Both the position numbers and the translations under genes were made by a program. Positions 1 to 9,803 of a stretch of DNA of 64,000 bases are shown in pieces (position 1 is the stretch's first letter; every line of letters starts with the position of its first letter). The notes beneath the pieces were generated by a model. That model had not been told where the DNA came from and ran no database searches. It worked only from the letters and a program-made list of their open reading frames with translations. Source of the DNA: Candidatus Vecturithrix granuli. Its GTDB lineage: Bacteria > Moduliflexota > Moduliflexia > Moduliflexales > Moduliflexaceae. The stretch is from contig DF820463.1 in assembly GCA_000739535.1 (NCBI GenBank), forward strand, positions 237,554 through 301,553, given 5' to 3'.

Positions 1-38
1 GCTCTGCTTTCGCTGTCAAAGCAGAGCTTTGACACTCC
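1..38. repeat. Partial copy of the 49-bp double-hairpin repeat
   Basis: The left edge cuts into one copy of the element seen complete at 13579-13755, 38542-38590 and 42007-42055. Visible here are the second half of the first hairpin, the trinucleotide CTG, the second hairpin TCAAAGCAGAGCTTTGA (16-32) and the closing hexamer CACTCC (33-38). It lies upstream of the hydrolase gene. Confidence 0.85.
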
Positions 39-211
39 TGTTCACCTCTCTCGAAATGCCCGTTGCATGGACTTTTAAAACAGCTTCTAAGTCCTTATCA
101 ATAAATTTCTTTCACTATTTTTTTCTTGACAACCTCTGGTTTTATGAGTGTTGGAGTAAAATAGCGCTGAATTGGAACTGCTTTTTTGTCCGAGAAAGAA
201 AGGATTACTTT

Positions 212-1438
212 ATGCAAGAGATGATACCAAACATGCTTGGGACTTATGGACAATGGGCGCGAGATCTTATCTGCCCCGAGGATCTTCCGCTTTCTTTTTT
301 ACATCCGCAATGGTCTGATCACAAAGTCTGGAAAAGCATCGCCCGCAGCAAGGTGTTGGAATTGCTCGCGCCGCCGAAAACCGCTACAATGCGAGAGGCG
401 CGCCTTATCGCAGCCTATCAGTTCGATGGGTTAGAGGTTGAGGAACTCGCCTGGAACCTCCCGTACGGACCTGAAACCCGGGCGGTTTTCCTGAAATCGT
501 CTAACCATACTCGTCCTCTTCCGGGAGTCATTGGACTTCATGACCATGGAGGCATCAAATATTTCGGGAAACAAAAAATCCTCCGAACCCGTTCGGAAAT
601 CCATCCATTTCTTGCAGCTCATCAACATGAATATTATGGCGGCGTGGCCTGGGCAAATGAATTGGCAAAACAAGGGTATGGAGTGCTGGTACACGATGTA
701 TTTCCGTTTGAAAGCCGCAAAATTTTGGCTTCGGAACTTCCGGCGCATGTCGTGCAGCGCATGATGTCGTCGCCTGAGGCCATCAAAGAACTCACGCCAG
801 AGGATGTCAGAAGCAGGGATGTTCTCCGAAATTATGACGTGCCGGACGAGGAACCCGTCGAACAGATCCTCGCCTATAATGCCTTTGCGGCGCAACATGA
901 AGATATCATTGCCAAATCCCTGTTTTCAGCAGGATTAACCTGGCCCGGAGTGACTCTCGCAGAAGATCTTTACGCGCTGGATTATCTTTGTTCGCGGCCG
1001 GATATCGATCCCACTCGGATCGGATGCTGCGGATTGTCAGGCGGCGGACTGAGAACGAACTATCTTGCCGGATTGGACGACCGGATTCGTTGTTCGGTGA
1101 CAGCGGGCTTTATGACCACCTGGCGCGATTTTGTCTTTCAAACCTGTTTTACGCACACCTGGATGATTTATATTCCCTTGCTGCCGAATTTCATGGATTA
1201 TCCAGATATACTTGGCATGCGCGTTCCGTTGCCGTCACTTGTTCTGGCGACCAGCGATGATCCGCTTTTTACCCGTGAAGAGGTTGAGCACGCCGGAAAG
1301 AAGCTCGAAGCGATCTATGCAAAGGCTCATGCCCCGGAGGCCTTTCAACTCTCATGGCATGAGGGGCCGCATCGCTTCGATCTCCCCATGCAGAAAGAAG
1401 CCTTTGCATGGTTTGATAGATGGTTGAAAACGGCCTGA
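212..1438 (+). CDS. Alpha/beta hydrolase (dienelactone hydrolase / acetyl-xylan-esterase-like)
   Basis: A cytoplasmic serine hydrolase of about 408 residues. The frame stays open upstream to position 29, but ATG 212 follows a good AAAGGA ribosome site and the upstream residues look non-coding, so 212 is taken as the start. The nucleophile elbow reads C-C-G-L-S-G-G-G. An H-D-H-G-G segment near the middle of the N-terminal half fits an oxyanion-region loop. The acid is probably in S-D-D-P-L-F and the catalytic His in G-P-H-R-F-D near the C-terminus, giving a complete Ser-Asp-His set in the usual order. No signal peptide is seen. The substrate cannot be read from sequence; related proteins cleave esters of sugars or lactones. 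It stands alone, convergent with the kinase block that follows. Confidence 0.8.
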   Translation: MQEMIPNMLGTYGQWARDLICPEDLPLSFLHPQWSDHKVWKSIARSKVLELLAPPKTATMREARLIAAYQFDGLEVEELAWNLPYGPETRAVFLKSSNHTRPLPGVIGLHDHGGIKYFGKQKILRTRSEIHPFLAAHQHEYYGGVAWANELAKQGYGVLVHDVFPFESRKILASELPAHVVQRMMSSPEAIKELTPEDVRSRDVLRNYDVPDEEPVEQILAYNAFAAQHEDIIAKSLFSAGLTWPGVTLAEDLYALDYLCSRPDIDPTRIGCCGLSGGGLRTNYLAGLDDRIRCSVTAGFMTTWRDFVFQTCFTHTWMIYIPLLPNFMDYPDILGMRVPLPSLVLATSDDPLFTREEVEHAGKKLEAIYAKAHAPEAFQLSWHEGPHRFDLPMQKEAFAWFDRWLKTA

Positions 1439-1535
1439 GCAGGTGTTTAGCGTTCCGGCGGATTTGTTTTCGGTAGAATCACGTGAAAAGAGGGTTTTTT
1501 CGCAATAAATCAGAAAAGGATAAATTCAATACGAT

Positions 1536-3566
1536 CTAGGCCTTCATCGTGTTCATAGTCGGATTCCTTGCTTTGGGAAAGTTAAACAAGAATGTACTGC
1601 CGTTGCCCAATTCTGATTCAACCCAGATTTTCCCACCATAACATTCTACGATCTTTTTCACAATACTGAGCCCAATACCGGTGCTTTCCAATTCATCGCG
1701 CGGTTGAAGAGTTTGGAAAATCTGGAAAATTTTGTCATGATATTTCGGGTCGATCCCTGGTCCATTGTCAGTCACACTGAACCGCCAGTTTGCGCCAGCC
1801 TCGTCACAGCGGATGGTAATGGTTCCCTGCGGTTTATCCAAAAACTTGATGGCGTTACTCAGAAGATTCTGAAATACCTGGAGGATCCGGGTTCGTTCAG
1901 CGATAATCACCGGTAATGTATTTTCCACTGTAATATGAATATGGTCTGGAGACGCCAGGAGATCGATCACTTCTTGCACCAACACATTCAAATCCAGTTT
2001 CTCTCTGGGTTCGTAAACACGCCCGATGCGTGAATAGTACAGAATCCCGTCAATCAGTCTATCCATACGTTTGACCCGATTGACTAATAAGTCCAACATC
2101 TCCCGTCCCTTTGCATCAAAGATTCTCGCATAATCCGTCTGGATCCAGGAAGCCAGGCTGTTAATACCTCGCAGCGGGGCTTTGAGATCATGAGAGGCTG
2201 CATAGACAAAACTTTGTAATTCTTTATTGGCGGCATCTAGTTGAGCTGTACGCTGGCGGACGCGTTGTTCCAATTCAGTATTGAATCGGAGGACTTCTAA
2301 TTCGGTGCGTTTGCGTTGGGAAATATCTGTAAATATCGTGGCAAATTTTCCATTTTCCGGAGAAAACACGGAAATCTGAAAGTGTTTGTTCATAGGCGAA
2401 AAATAGGTTTCAAATGTCGTGGGTTTTCCGGTGCGCGCCACCTCTGCGTAAACATCCAAATATGGGGCGACGCCTGTGTCATACAGTTCTGACGCCAGCT
2501 TGCCGAGAGCCTGCTCCGCAGGTATCCCGGTAAGCTGTTCAAATTTGGGATTCACATCCAAAATGCAGTAATCAACCGCGCGTCCAGAGGCATCATAAAG
2601 AATTTCATGCAGAATGACGCCTTCACTCATTGTGGTGTACAGGCCTCGAAATTTCCGCTCACTTTCGCGCAGGGCCTGTTCGGCCCGTCTCACTTCCGTG
2701 ATATCAATCGCGGTGCCAGCATACTGTTTTACCTGTCCGTCACGCGTTCGCAGAAACACGGTATCCCACCTATGCAACACGTACCAGTTGCCATTGGCAT
2801 GCCGGATGCGATACTCGATTTCCAGCACTTCATCATCATGAGCCGCCTGTATATGAATGCCATGCGCACTAACGCGGGGCAGATCATCAGGATGAATAAG
2901 CGTTGGAAATAAATTTGCTTGAAAATCAGTGACTTCTTCAGGCGAATATCCAAGCATGCTGAAACTTCTGGCATTCACATAGATATTGCGTTGCTCTTCC
3001 AGATCATAAATATAGACCAGAAAAGGGGCATGATCGAGAATCTGAGCGATAAAATGGTCGCGTTTACGTAGTGCGTCAGCAACACGCTTCCGCTCGGTCG
3101 TATCAATGATAAACCCTTCCAGTCCAATCACCTTGCCTTCTTTGATGACCGGTCTGACGGTAAATGTATGATAGCCGATTGATCCGTCTTTGCAGCGTCG
3201 AGTAAATTCTCCGGAGGGAATCGGTGCTCCGGCCAGTGATCTTTCTACATTGCGCTGCGCGCTCTCGAAATCTGTATCAACCTGCGTTATTGAAAAATGT
3301 TTGCCAAGAATTTCATCGGCGGAAGAATACCCGTGCAGACGTAGCCAGGCGGCGTTGACCTGCCGAAAAATGCCGGCCCGGTCGATGAAAAAATATCCGG
3401 CCTCCGTATCCTCAATAATCTGGCGAAACCGCTCTTCATGCTCTCGCAAACCAACTTCCATCCGTTCCTGATAGGTGATAACCAGGTTTTCTAATTCCGC
3501 ATTGCGCTGTCGTAAGGCCTTGATTTCTTCGCACAGTTGCACATGAGTTTTTTCTTCGTCCTTCAT
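1536..3566 (-). CDS. Cytoplasmic PAS-PAS-PAS histidine kinase
   Basis: A 676-residue sensor kinase with no membrane segment. After a short N-terminal coiled coil (about 1-45) come three PAS domains (about 45-155, 168-295 and 305-420), a coiled linker, a HisKA domain with phospho-accepting His in S-H-D-L-K-A-P-L-R, and a HATPase domain with D-N-G-P-G-I-D and S-T-G-I-G-L-S-I-V-K-K boxes (about 545-665). The core is of the phytochrome-like type often linked to PAS sensors. There is no receiver domain. It is the last gene of a minus-strand chain: its ATG overlaps the stop of the kinase at 3563-6874 by four bases. The first ~40 residues resemble the start of that neighbour, which points to tandem duplication. 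The signal sensed is unknown. Confidence 0.9.
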   Translation of the reverse strand: MKDEEKTHVQLCEEIKALRQRNAELENLVITYQERMEVGLREHEERFRQIIEDTEAGYFFIDRAGIFRQVNAAWLRLHGYSSADEILGKHFSITQVDTDFESAQRNVERSLAGAPIPSGEFTRRCKDGSIGYHTFTVRPVIKEGKVIGLEGFIIDTTERKRVADALRKRDHFIAQILDHAPFLVYIYDLEEQRNIYVNARSFSMLGYSPEEVTDFQANLFPTLIHPDDLPRVSAHGIHIQAAHDDEVLEIEYRIRHANGNWYVLHRWDTVFLRTRDGQVKQYAGTAIDITEVRRAEQALRESERKFRGLYTTMSEGVILHEILYDASGRAVDYCILDVNPKFEQLTGIPAEQALGKLASELYDTGVAPYLDVYAEVARTGKPTTFETYFSPMNKHFQISVFSPENGKFATIFTDISQRKRTELEVLRFNTELEQRVRQRTAQLDAANKELQSFVYAASHDLKAPLRGINSLASWIQTDYARIFDAKGREMLDLLVNRVKRMDRLIDGILYYSRIGRVYEPREKLDLNVLVQEVIDLLASPDHIHITVENTLPVIIAERTRILQVFQNLLSNAIKFLDKPQGTITIRCDEAGANWRFSVTDNGPGIDPKYHDKIFQIFQTLQPRDELESTGIGLSIVKKIVECYGGKIWVESELGNGSTFLFNFPKARNPTMNTMKA

Positions 3567-6500
3567 AGCCGGCCTCCTTGCTTTGGGAAAGTAAACAAAA
3601 ATGTACTGCCGCTGCCCACTTCTGATTCCACCCAGATTTTCCCACCATAAAATTCTACGATCTTCTTAACAATCGCCAATCCCACCCCGGTACTTTCCAT
3701 TTCATCACGCGGTTTGAGCGTCTGGAAAATCTGGAAAATTTTGTTGTGATATTTCGGATCGATCCCCGGTCCATTGTCAGCCACGCTGAATTGCCAGTCT
3801 GCGCCCGCCTCCTCACAGCGAATCGTAATGATTCCCTGGGGTTTATCCAGAAATTTCATGGCGTTGCCGATCAAATTCGCAAATATCTGCTGAACCCGAA
3901 CTATATCGCCAAAAACGAGAGGTAATGCCGAAGCGATGACGACCTGGATGCCTGGAGGCGGGGAGAGCGAATCAATCACGTCTGGCAACAATTGATTGAG
4001 ATCAAGAGGCTCTGCCTGTCCAATGATGCGTCCGATCCGCGAATATTCCAGAACCCCGTCAATCAGGTTATCCATGCGTTTTACCCGGCCCATCAGCAAT
4101 TCAGCCATCTCCTGGCCTTTGGCATCAAACGCCTCGGCATAGTCATCGAGTAACCACTGAACCAGCCAGTTGATAGCACGTAACGGAGCTTTCAAGTCGT
4201 GTGAGACGATGTAGGCAAAACTCTGGAGTTCTTTATTCACAGCTTCAAGTTTGGCCGTGCGTACATGCACACGTTGTTCTAATTCGGCATTGAGGGTACG
4301 GATGGCTGCCTCAACCTGCTTGCGTTCAGTGATGTCGCGCGCAACGGCATAGATCATCTTCTCGCTCGGATACGATCTCCATTCGATCCAGCGATATGAG
4401 CCATCTTTGCAACGGTAGCGGTTTTCAAAATTCAGAATTTGGTTCTGGCTTGCAAGTTGTGAGAGGGCCGCAACCGTCGCGTCAAGATCTTCCGGATGCA
4501 CGAATTCGAGGAATTGTCGGCCTTCGAGTTCGGCAATGGTGTATCCTAACGTGGTTTCCCATTCAGGATTCAACCGACGGAAATATCCATCAGTATCAGC
4601 AATGCACAGGAGATCAAGGCTTGATGTAAAGTACCGATCAAGTTCCGCCGTTTTGGACTGGAGGGCTTGCTCCGCCCGCTTACGTTCGGCAATGAACCGC
4701 GCCTGTTGCACATTCTGATAAGCGGATGTGGAAAGCTGATTGGCCAGCACAAACAGAACCTGGGCTACTCGCTCGAATTGCTCCTGCGACATGATGGGCA
4801 CTTTGCGATAGGCGGCGCGAAACGCGGTTTCGTCTGCACCGATCTCGCGGGCGTATTGCATGATTTCTTCCTCATTCTGCGTTTCGTTCCGGACCTGGCC
4901 AATCAGCCAATTGGCGATATGACGTCCACCGACGGAGATGCTTGCCCCAGCATTGCACAGGCCGGCGCTCAGGCACGGTTGGATGTTAGGGCCGGAGGGA
5001 TTGTACTTTCCGATCATTGCATCCGAGTAATTACAGTTTTTGAGGCCCTTTGACGTTTTGCGAATGATGTCGCCACAGAGTTCGCTGAAATTACTCGGTT
5101 GCGTGATCGGTGTCCCGTCCGGCCTCGTAATCAGGGCCGCGACGCCGAAAGCCTTGGCATACAGGTCTTGCAGATGTTGGATATCCGCCAGATTGAACAA
5201 ATCTTCAAATGCGATGCCCTCGGCGGTCTCCATCGGTCGGGTTAAGGCCACGATGCGTTTTTCGAGCGCTTCCTCAATTCGCTTGCGTTCGGTAATGTCG
5301 CGCGAAACGCCGAGAATAGATTTCACCTGACCAGCCTCGTCTTTGATGGGAACCAGCCATGTCCCCAGCCACATCCTCTGGTTCGGAAACTGGGTCGGAT
5401 TTTCAATGTACACGGGTTGGCCGGCTTCGAAAACCTGGCGTAAGCTGTCCTTTTGGTGTTCAGCATCACTGGATCGGAAGAGTTCAGCCTGGGATCTGCC
5501 GATGATTTCTTCGGGCAAGCGTCCGAGCTGTTGGGCCGCAAAACGATTGACATAGTCAACCGTTCCATCACGATTGAGGATAAAGATCATGTCGTGCGCT
5601 GCCTCGGCGAGCAAGCGATAGCGCTCTTCACTTTCGCGCAACGCCGCCTCCATTTGCTTGCTCTCGGTGATGTCTTTCACAAGTGCGGAAAACTTTCCTT
5701 CATCAGGCTTGAAGGCATACACTTCAAAATACCTGTTATAGATTTTTGAAGGGAAGGTGTAGTTTTCAGGGATGCCAGTCAGCGCAACGCGCTTAAAACA
5801 ATCCAGCCAGCCGGATTCTGGATCGGGAGGCACCAGTTCATTATACGTTTTCCCGATGAGTTGTTCTTGTTGTAAACCTATGATGTGTTCAAATGCCGAA
5901 TTGACATCAAGATACATGAAATCGCATGGCATCCCATCTTCATCGTAAAGTATCTGCGCTACATAGAACCCCTGGCCCATGGACTTAAATAACATTCGGT
6001 ATTTTAATTCATTTTCAACCAGGGCTTCTTCTGCCCGCTTGCGGTCGGTGACGTCACGACCTACGGCCTGTAGCTCGACAACTTGACCATGTTCATTGCG
6101 AATACATTGGACAACCCATTGAATCCAACACTCTTTGCCATCATGCCGGTAATTCAGGTACTCACCTATGATCTGTCTGGGGTTCCTGGCCAGATTTTCA
6201 GTTTCTTGCCGGACGAGATCACGGAATTCAGGCGCGACCATAAACACATAACTCTGCCCAATCAATTGTTCACGGGTTTTGCCATAAAACCGGCAGTACG
6301 CATCGTTCACAAATGTCAGTGTGGTATCTGGTCGGTATCGGCTGATCAGGTCAACCTGGCTTTCGATGACAGCCCGGTAGCGCGCCTCGCTCTCGCGCAG
6401 GGCCGCTTCCATCTGCTTGCGTGCGGTGATGTCACGTGAGACTGTGTGAATTTCCACGATCTCATCGGTCTGTTCAGCACGGATGGCATGGCTGGTGGTT

Positions 6501-6874
6501 TCGAACCAGATGTACATCCCATCTTTCCGGCGGATGCGGTAACTCACGGTAGATACCGTTGGCTGTTCAAGAACCGTGGCATGGGAGGCCGCAATGGCCG
6601 CCCGATCCTCAGGGTGGAAAAATTCATACGCCGAATGTCCCACGAGGTCTTCCGGATCATATCCAAGTAACGGGCGACAGGCGGGGGACGCGTACAGATA
6701 CACTCCGTCTGGGGTATGGCAGCAAATGAGATCGGTTGAATTCTCAACCAGTAAACGGAATCTGGCCTCAGCCTGGCGATGTTCCGCTGCCTGAGCTTCT
6801 AATTCAGCATTGCGCTGCCGTAACATCGTCATTTCTTCAAGCAACTCTGCGTAAGTTTTTGCTTCGTCGTTCAT
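3563..6874 (-). CDS. Multi-PAS histidine kinase with an internal PocR ligand-binding domain
   Basis: A 1103-residue soluble sensor kinase. Domains in order: N-terminal coil, four PAS domains (about 38-545), a PocR-type domain (about 555-720, starting around F-E-D-L-F-N-L-A-D-I and containing the Cys-bearing C-L-S-A-G-L-C segment), a fifth PAS (about 740-860), HisKA (S-H-D-L-K-A-P-L-R) and HATPase (D-N-G-P-G-I-D; S-T-G-V-G-L-A-I-V-K-K). PocR domains are known from regulators of propanediol/cobalamin metabolism and from sensors near methanol-type methyltransferases, where they are thought to bind small organic ligands. That fits the corrinoid methyltransferase genes upstream in the same block. 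It overlaps both neighbouring kinase genes by ATGA, so translation is probably coupled. Confidence 0.88.
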   Translation of the reverse strand: MNDEAKTYAELLEEMTMLRQRNAELEAQAAEHRQAEARFRLLVENSTDLICCHTPDGVYLYASPACRPLLGYDPEDLVGHSAYEFFHPEDRAAIAASHATVLEQPTVSTVSYRIRRKDGMYIWFETTSHAIRAEQTDEIVEIHTVSRDITARKQMEAALRESEARYRAVIESQVDLISRYRPDTTLTFVNDAYCRFYGKTREQLIGQSYVFMVAPEFRDLVRQETENLARNPRQIIGEYLNYRHDGKECWIQWVVQCIRNEHGQVVELQAVGRDVTDRKRAEEALVENELKYRMLFKSMGQGFYVAQILYDEDGMPCDFMYLDVNSAFEHIIGLQQEQLIGKTYNELVPPDPESGWLDCFKRVALTGIPENYTFPSKIYNRYFEVYAFKPDEGKFSALVKDITESKQMEAALRESEERYRLLAEAAHDMIFILNRDGTVDYVNRFAAQQLGRLPEEIIGRSQAELFRSSDAEHQKDSLRQVFEAGQPVYIENPTQFPNQRMWLGTWLVPIKDEAGQVKSILGVSRDITERKRIEEALEKRIVALTRPMETAEGIAFEDLFNLADIQHLQDLYAKAFGVAALITRPDGTPITQPSNFSELCGDIIRKTSKGLKNCNYSDAMIGKYNPSGPNIQPCLSAGLCNAGASISVGGRHIANWLIGQVRNETQNEEEIMQYAREIGADETAFRAAYRKVPIMSQEQFERVAQVLFVLANQLSTSAYQNVQQARFIAERKRAEQALQSKTAELDRYFTSSLDLLCIADTDGYFRRLNPEWETTLGYTIAELEGRQFLEFVHPEDLDATVAALSQLASQNQILNFENRYRCKDGSYRWIEWRSYPSEKMIYAVARDITERKQVEAAIRTLNAELEQRVHVRTAKLEAVNKELQSFAYIVSHDLKAPLRAINWLVQWLLDDYAEAFDAKGQEMAELLMGRVKRMDNLIDGVLEYSRIGRIIGQAEPLDLNQLLPDVIDSLSPPPGIQVVIASALPLVFGDIVRVQQIFANLIGNAMKFLDKPQGIITIRCEEAGADWQFSVADNGPGIDPKYHNKIFQIFQTLKPRDEMESTGVGLAIVKKIVEFYGGKIWVESEVGSGSTFLFTFPKQGGRL

Positions 6875-9519
6875 GGCCGTTCTCCTGACTTCGGAAATGT
6901 AAAAAAGAAGGTACTTCCTTTGCCTGTCTGAGATTCTACCCAGACCTTCCCGCCATAAAATTCCACAATCTTTTTCACAATCGCTAACCCCACCCCGGTA
7001 CTTTCCACTTCATCGCGTGAATGGAGCGTCTGGAAAATCTGAAAAATTTTCTCATGATATTTCGGATCGATCCCTGGCCCATTGTCAGCCACGCTGAATT
7101 GCCAGTCCGCGCCAGCATCCTCACAGCGAATCGTAATGATTCCCTGGGATTTATCCATAAATTTCACGGCGTTACCGAGCAAATTCGCGAACACTTGTTG
7201 AATGCGAACAATATCACCAAAGATGACGGGCAAGGCAGAGACAATGCTGATCTGGATATTTGGAGGCGGGGCGAGCGAATCAATCACGTCTGGCAATACG
7301 TGCTGAAGCTCTATCGGCTCGGCGTGAACAGCCATGCGTCCGATCCGCGAATAGTCCAGAATCCCGTTAATCAGGTCGTCCATCCGTTTGACCCGACCAA
7401 TCAAGAGTTCAACCATCTCGCTGCCTTTGGCGTCAAAGACCCCGGCATAATCCTCGACCAGCCACTTGACCAGCCGATTGATAGCGCGTAACGGCGCTTT
7501 GAGATCGTGGGAGACCACATAGGCAAAACTCTGAAGCTCTTGATTCGCGGTCTCAAGCTCGGCGGTGCGGTCGCGTACCCGCTGTTCCAATTCGGCGTTG
7601 AGACTGCGAATTTCTTCTTCGGCCCGCTTGCGGTCGGTAATGTCGAGAACTGTGAACGTCACTCCCCTGGAAAGATCCGTAAGGTCAATCGGAGTGGATG
7701 CGAGCAGGATATCGATGATGGAACCGTCTTTTTTCTGCCAACGTGTCTCGACAGCCCCGCTACCTTTTTGGGCGATCTGTTTATACTTTTCTTTTCCGAC
7801 AAATTCAAAGTCTTCCTGTGTGGGATATAACACCCTGGCGCTTTGTCCAATTAATTCTTCTTTAGCGTAGCCTGTCATTTCACAGATACGAGAATTGACA
7901 TCGAGCAGGACCCTGTTACTGACAACCCCAATCCCGGTTGGGGCAATACGAAAGATGCTGCGCATCTTTTCTTCGCTCTTGCGCAGAGACTCTTCCATCT
8001 GCCTGCGATCTGTGATGTCACGAGCCGCAGCATAGATGAGACTCCCCGACGGCTGTGAACGCCATTCAATAAAGCGATAGGAACCATCCATGCAACGATA
8101 GCGGTTTACAAAATTCAACACCTGTTCCTTTGCACCCAATTGTGACATTGCCTTCAGTGTGGAATCCATATCTTCAGGATGGACAAACTCCAGAAATTTT
8201 CGGTGTTCAAGTTCAGAAGTAGAATATCCAAGAATTGATTCCCAGGCCTTGTTTACCTTGATAAAATTACCCTCAATATCGGCGATACATAGCAAATCAA
8301 GATTCACAGAAAAGAATTGTTCCAGTTTTTCTTCCGCACGCTTGCGCTCGGTGATGTCTTCCGAAATACCCAGAAGATATGCCGGATTCCCATTTTTGTC
8401 CAGGATGGGGATTTTTTTCGTATGCAAGATTCTTTCGCCGTGATTCTTTGTCAGGATAAATTCTTCAGGAATATCACGCAAGGTTTTATGATCAAGCACA
8501 TCCCGATCGTATTTGGTAAAAAAATCCGCCTCATGCTTTGGAAAAAAATCGTGGTCACTTTTCCCAAGGAGTTCCTGTCTGGAATAGCCTAACAGCGTTT
8601 CGCCAGCTTTATTAAGTCGTACAAACCGAAGTTCTCTGGCCTCTTTCACAAAAATCATATTGGGGATATTCTCCACAATGTTATGGAGAAATTCCTCGCT
8701 CTCGCGCAATGCCTCCTCCGCCCGTTTGCGTTCAACTATATCGCGTTGAATAGTGTCGAATTGCGCTTCAATTTGTTCAAAATTTTGATGTAACTGTTGC
8801 GCCATCCGATGAATGGCGTCAGCCAATTGGCCGATTTCATCATGCTGAGAAAACTGAAAGGATTGGTCAAAATGACCAGCGGCAATCGCTTTCGTCACAT
8901 TGACCAGTGTTGCAAGCGGAGTCACAATCGATTTTTTCCCGATGACATACGCAAGGACAAACACGCCAATAAACACGAGCAACGAAAAAAAACTCACAGC
9001 CATAAAATAGACGTGACGCTGCTGAAACATGGTGGTTTGGGGAAGCGAAACGCCGATTAACCAATCCCACGTCTCAAGATACTGATAGACAGTGAAATAT
9101 ATCACTCCTTCCTGTCTAAAATTGGTCGCTCCAGACGTTGTTTCAAACATCTCCTTGAGTACGTCATCGCTGATGTTCAGGTCCTGTCCTGTCTTTGGGT
9201 GTAAAAGCGACTGATGTTCCTTTCCTGTAATAATATAATACTGCTCAGTCTGGGCAGCTATCTGTTCTTGAAGTTTTTGCAGCATCTCGGTTTGCGCCTG
9301 GCGCACATATTCTGCAATTCCGGTCGCGCCCGACTCTTCTAAGATTTTGACGACTGTTTCAATTTTTTCAACCTGCATCGCTAATTTCAATGAAAGGAGT
9401 TCCGTATTCAGTCTGTAAATGATGGTATTGATCACCCTGGTTCCAATGCCCACAGTCACAACAAGCAACACCAGGAGCATCGCTGCCATAAACACGATAA
9501 GCTTCGCTTGAATGTTCAT
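6871..9519 (-). CDS. Membrane-bound Cache-HAMP-PAS histidine kinase
   Basis: 882 residues. A transmembrane helix at about 7-28, a periplasmic Cache-like sensor (about 35-170, containing Y-Y-I-I-T-G-K and a W-D-W-L-I-G-V strand), a second helix at about 172-192 and a HAMP linker (about 195-250) place the sensor outside the inner membrane. Then follow three PAS domains (about 270-640), a coiled coil, HisKA and HATPase closely resembling the two downstream kinases. The start codon has a strong AAGGAGAAGGG site. A Cache domain suggests direct detection of a small extracellular ligand such as an organic acid or amine, but the ligand cannot be named. The gene heads a three-kinase ATGA-linked chain, separated from the next upstream kinase by a nested inverted repeat. 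Confidence 0.9.
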   Translation of the reverse strand: MNIQAKLIVFMAAMLLVLLVVTVGIGTRVINTIIYRLNTELLSLKLAMQVEKIETVVKILEESGATGIAEYVRQAQTEMLQKLQEQIAAQTEQYYIITGKEHQSLLHPKTGQDLNISDDVLKEMFETTSGATNFRQEGVIYFTVYQYLETWDWLIGVSLPQTTMFQQRHVYFMAVSFFSLLVFIGVFVLAYVIGKKSIVTPLATLVNVTKAIAAGHFDQSFQFSQHDEIGQLADAIHRMAQQLHQNFEQIEAQFDTIQRDIVERKRAEEALRESEEFLHNIVENIPNMIFVKEARELRFVRLNKAGETLLGYSRQELLGKSDHDFFPKHEADFFTKYDRDVLDHKTLRDIPEEFILTKNHGERILHTKKIPILDKNGNPAYLLGISEDITERKRAEEKLEQFFSVNLDLLCIADIEGNFIKVNKAWESILGYSTSELEHRKFLEFVHPEDMDSTLKAMSQLGAKEQVLNFVNRYRCMDGSYRFIEWRSQPSGSLIYAAARDITDRRQMEESLRKSEEKMRSIFRIAPTGIGVVSNRVLLDVNSRICEMTGYAKEELIGQSARVLYPTQEDFEFVGKEKYKQIAQKGSGAVETRWQKKDGSIIDILLASTPIDLTDLSRGVTFTVLDITDRKRAEEEIRSLNAELEQRVRDRTAELETANQELQSFAYVVSHDLKAPLRAINRLVKWLVEDYAGVFDAKGSEMVELLIGRVKRMDDLINGILDYSRIGRMAVHAEPIELQHVLPDVIDSLAPPPNIQISIVSALPVIFGDIVRIQQVFANLLGNAVKFMDKSQGIITIRCEDAGADWQFSVADNGPGIDPKYHEKIFQIFQTLHSRDEVESTGVGLAIVKKIVEFYGGKVWVESQTGKGSTFFFTFPKSGERP

Positions 9520-9613
9520 CCCTTCTCCTTTTGTACTATGAAAACCTCACTATTCAAAAGAGTAACCAAACTCATGTTACGTAATCCCCTCACCCCCTGC
9601 CCCCTCTCTGAGA

Positions 9614-9729
9614 GCAGGGCTGTTAAGTTCTGTGGGTGTTTGTGTCATCTCGACTTCGCTCGATGACCGGAACACCGCACGTCGAGCGAAGTCGAGACGC
9701 TATATTTTGCGAGAACTTAACAGCCCTGC
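9614..9729. repeat. Nested inverted repeat between two kinase genes
   Basis: An outer perfect 18-bp inverted repeat (9614-9631 with 9712-9729, GCAGGGCTGTTAAGTTCT) encloses an inner perfect 16-bp one (9648-9663 with 9682-9697, TCTCGACTTCGCTCGA). The flanks (about 9585-9613 and 9730-9765) are C-rich then G-rich and resemble the long inverted repeat at 25221-25324. The inner core GAGCGAAGTCGA recurs at 48459-48560. It looks like a small non-autonomous element. Confidence 0.8.
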
Positions 9730-9803
9730 CTCTCCAAAAGGGCGAGGGGGGAAAGAGAGGGTAACCATTATTTTACAAAATGCATTGACCATTGCCTCTT
9801 TTT

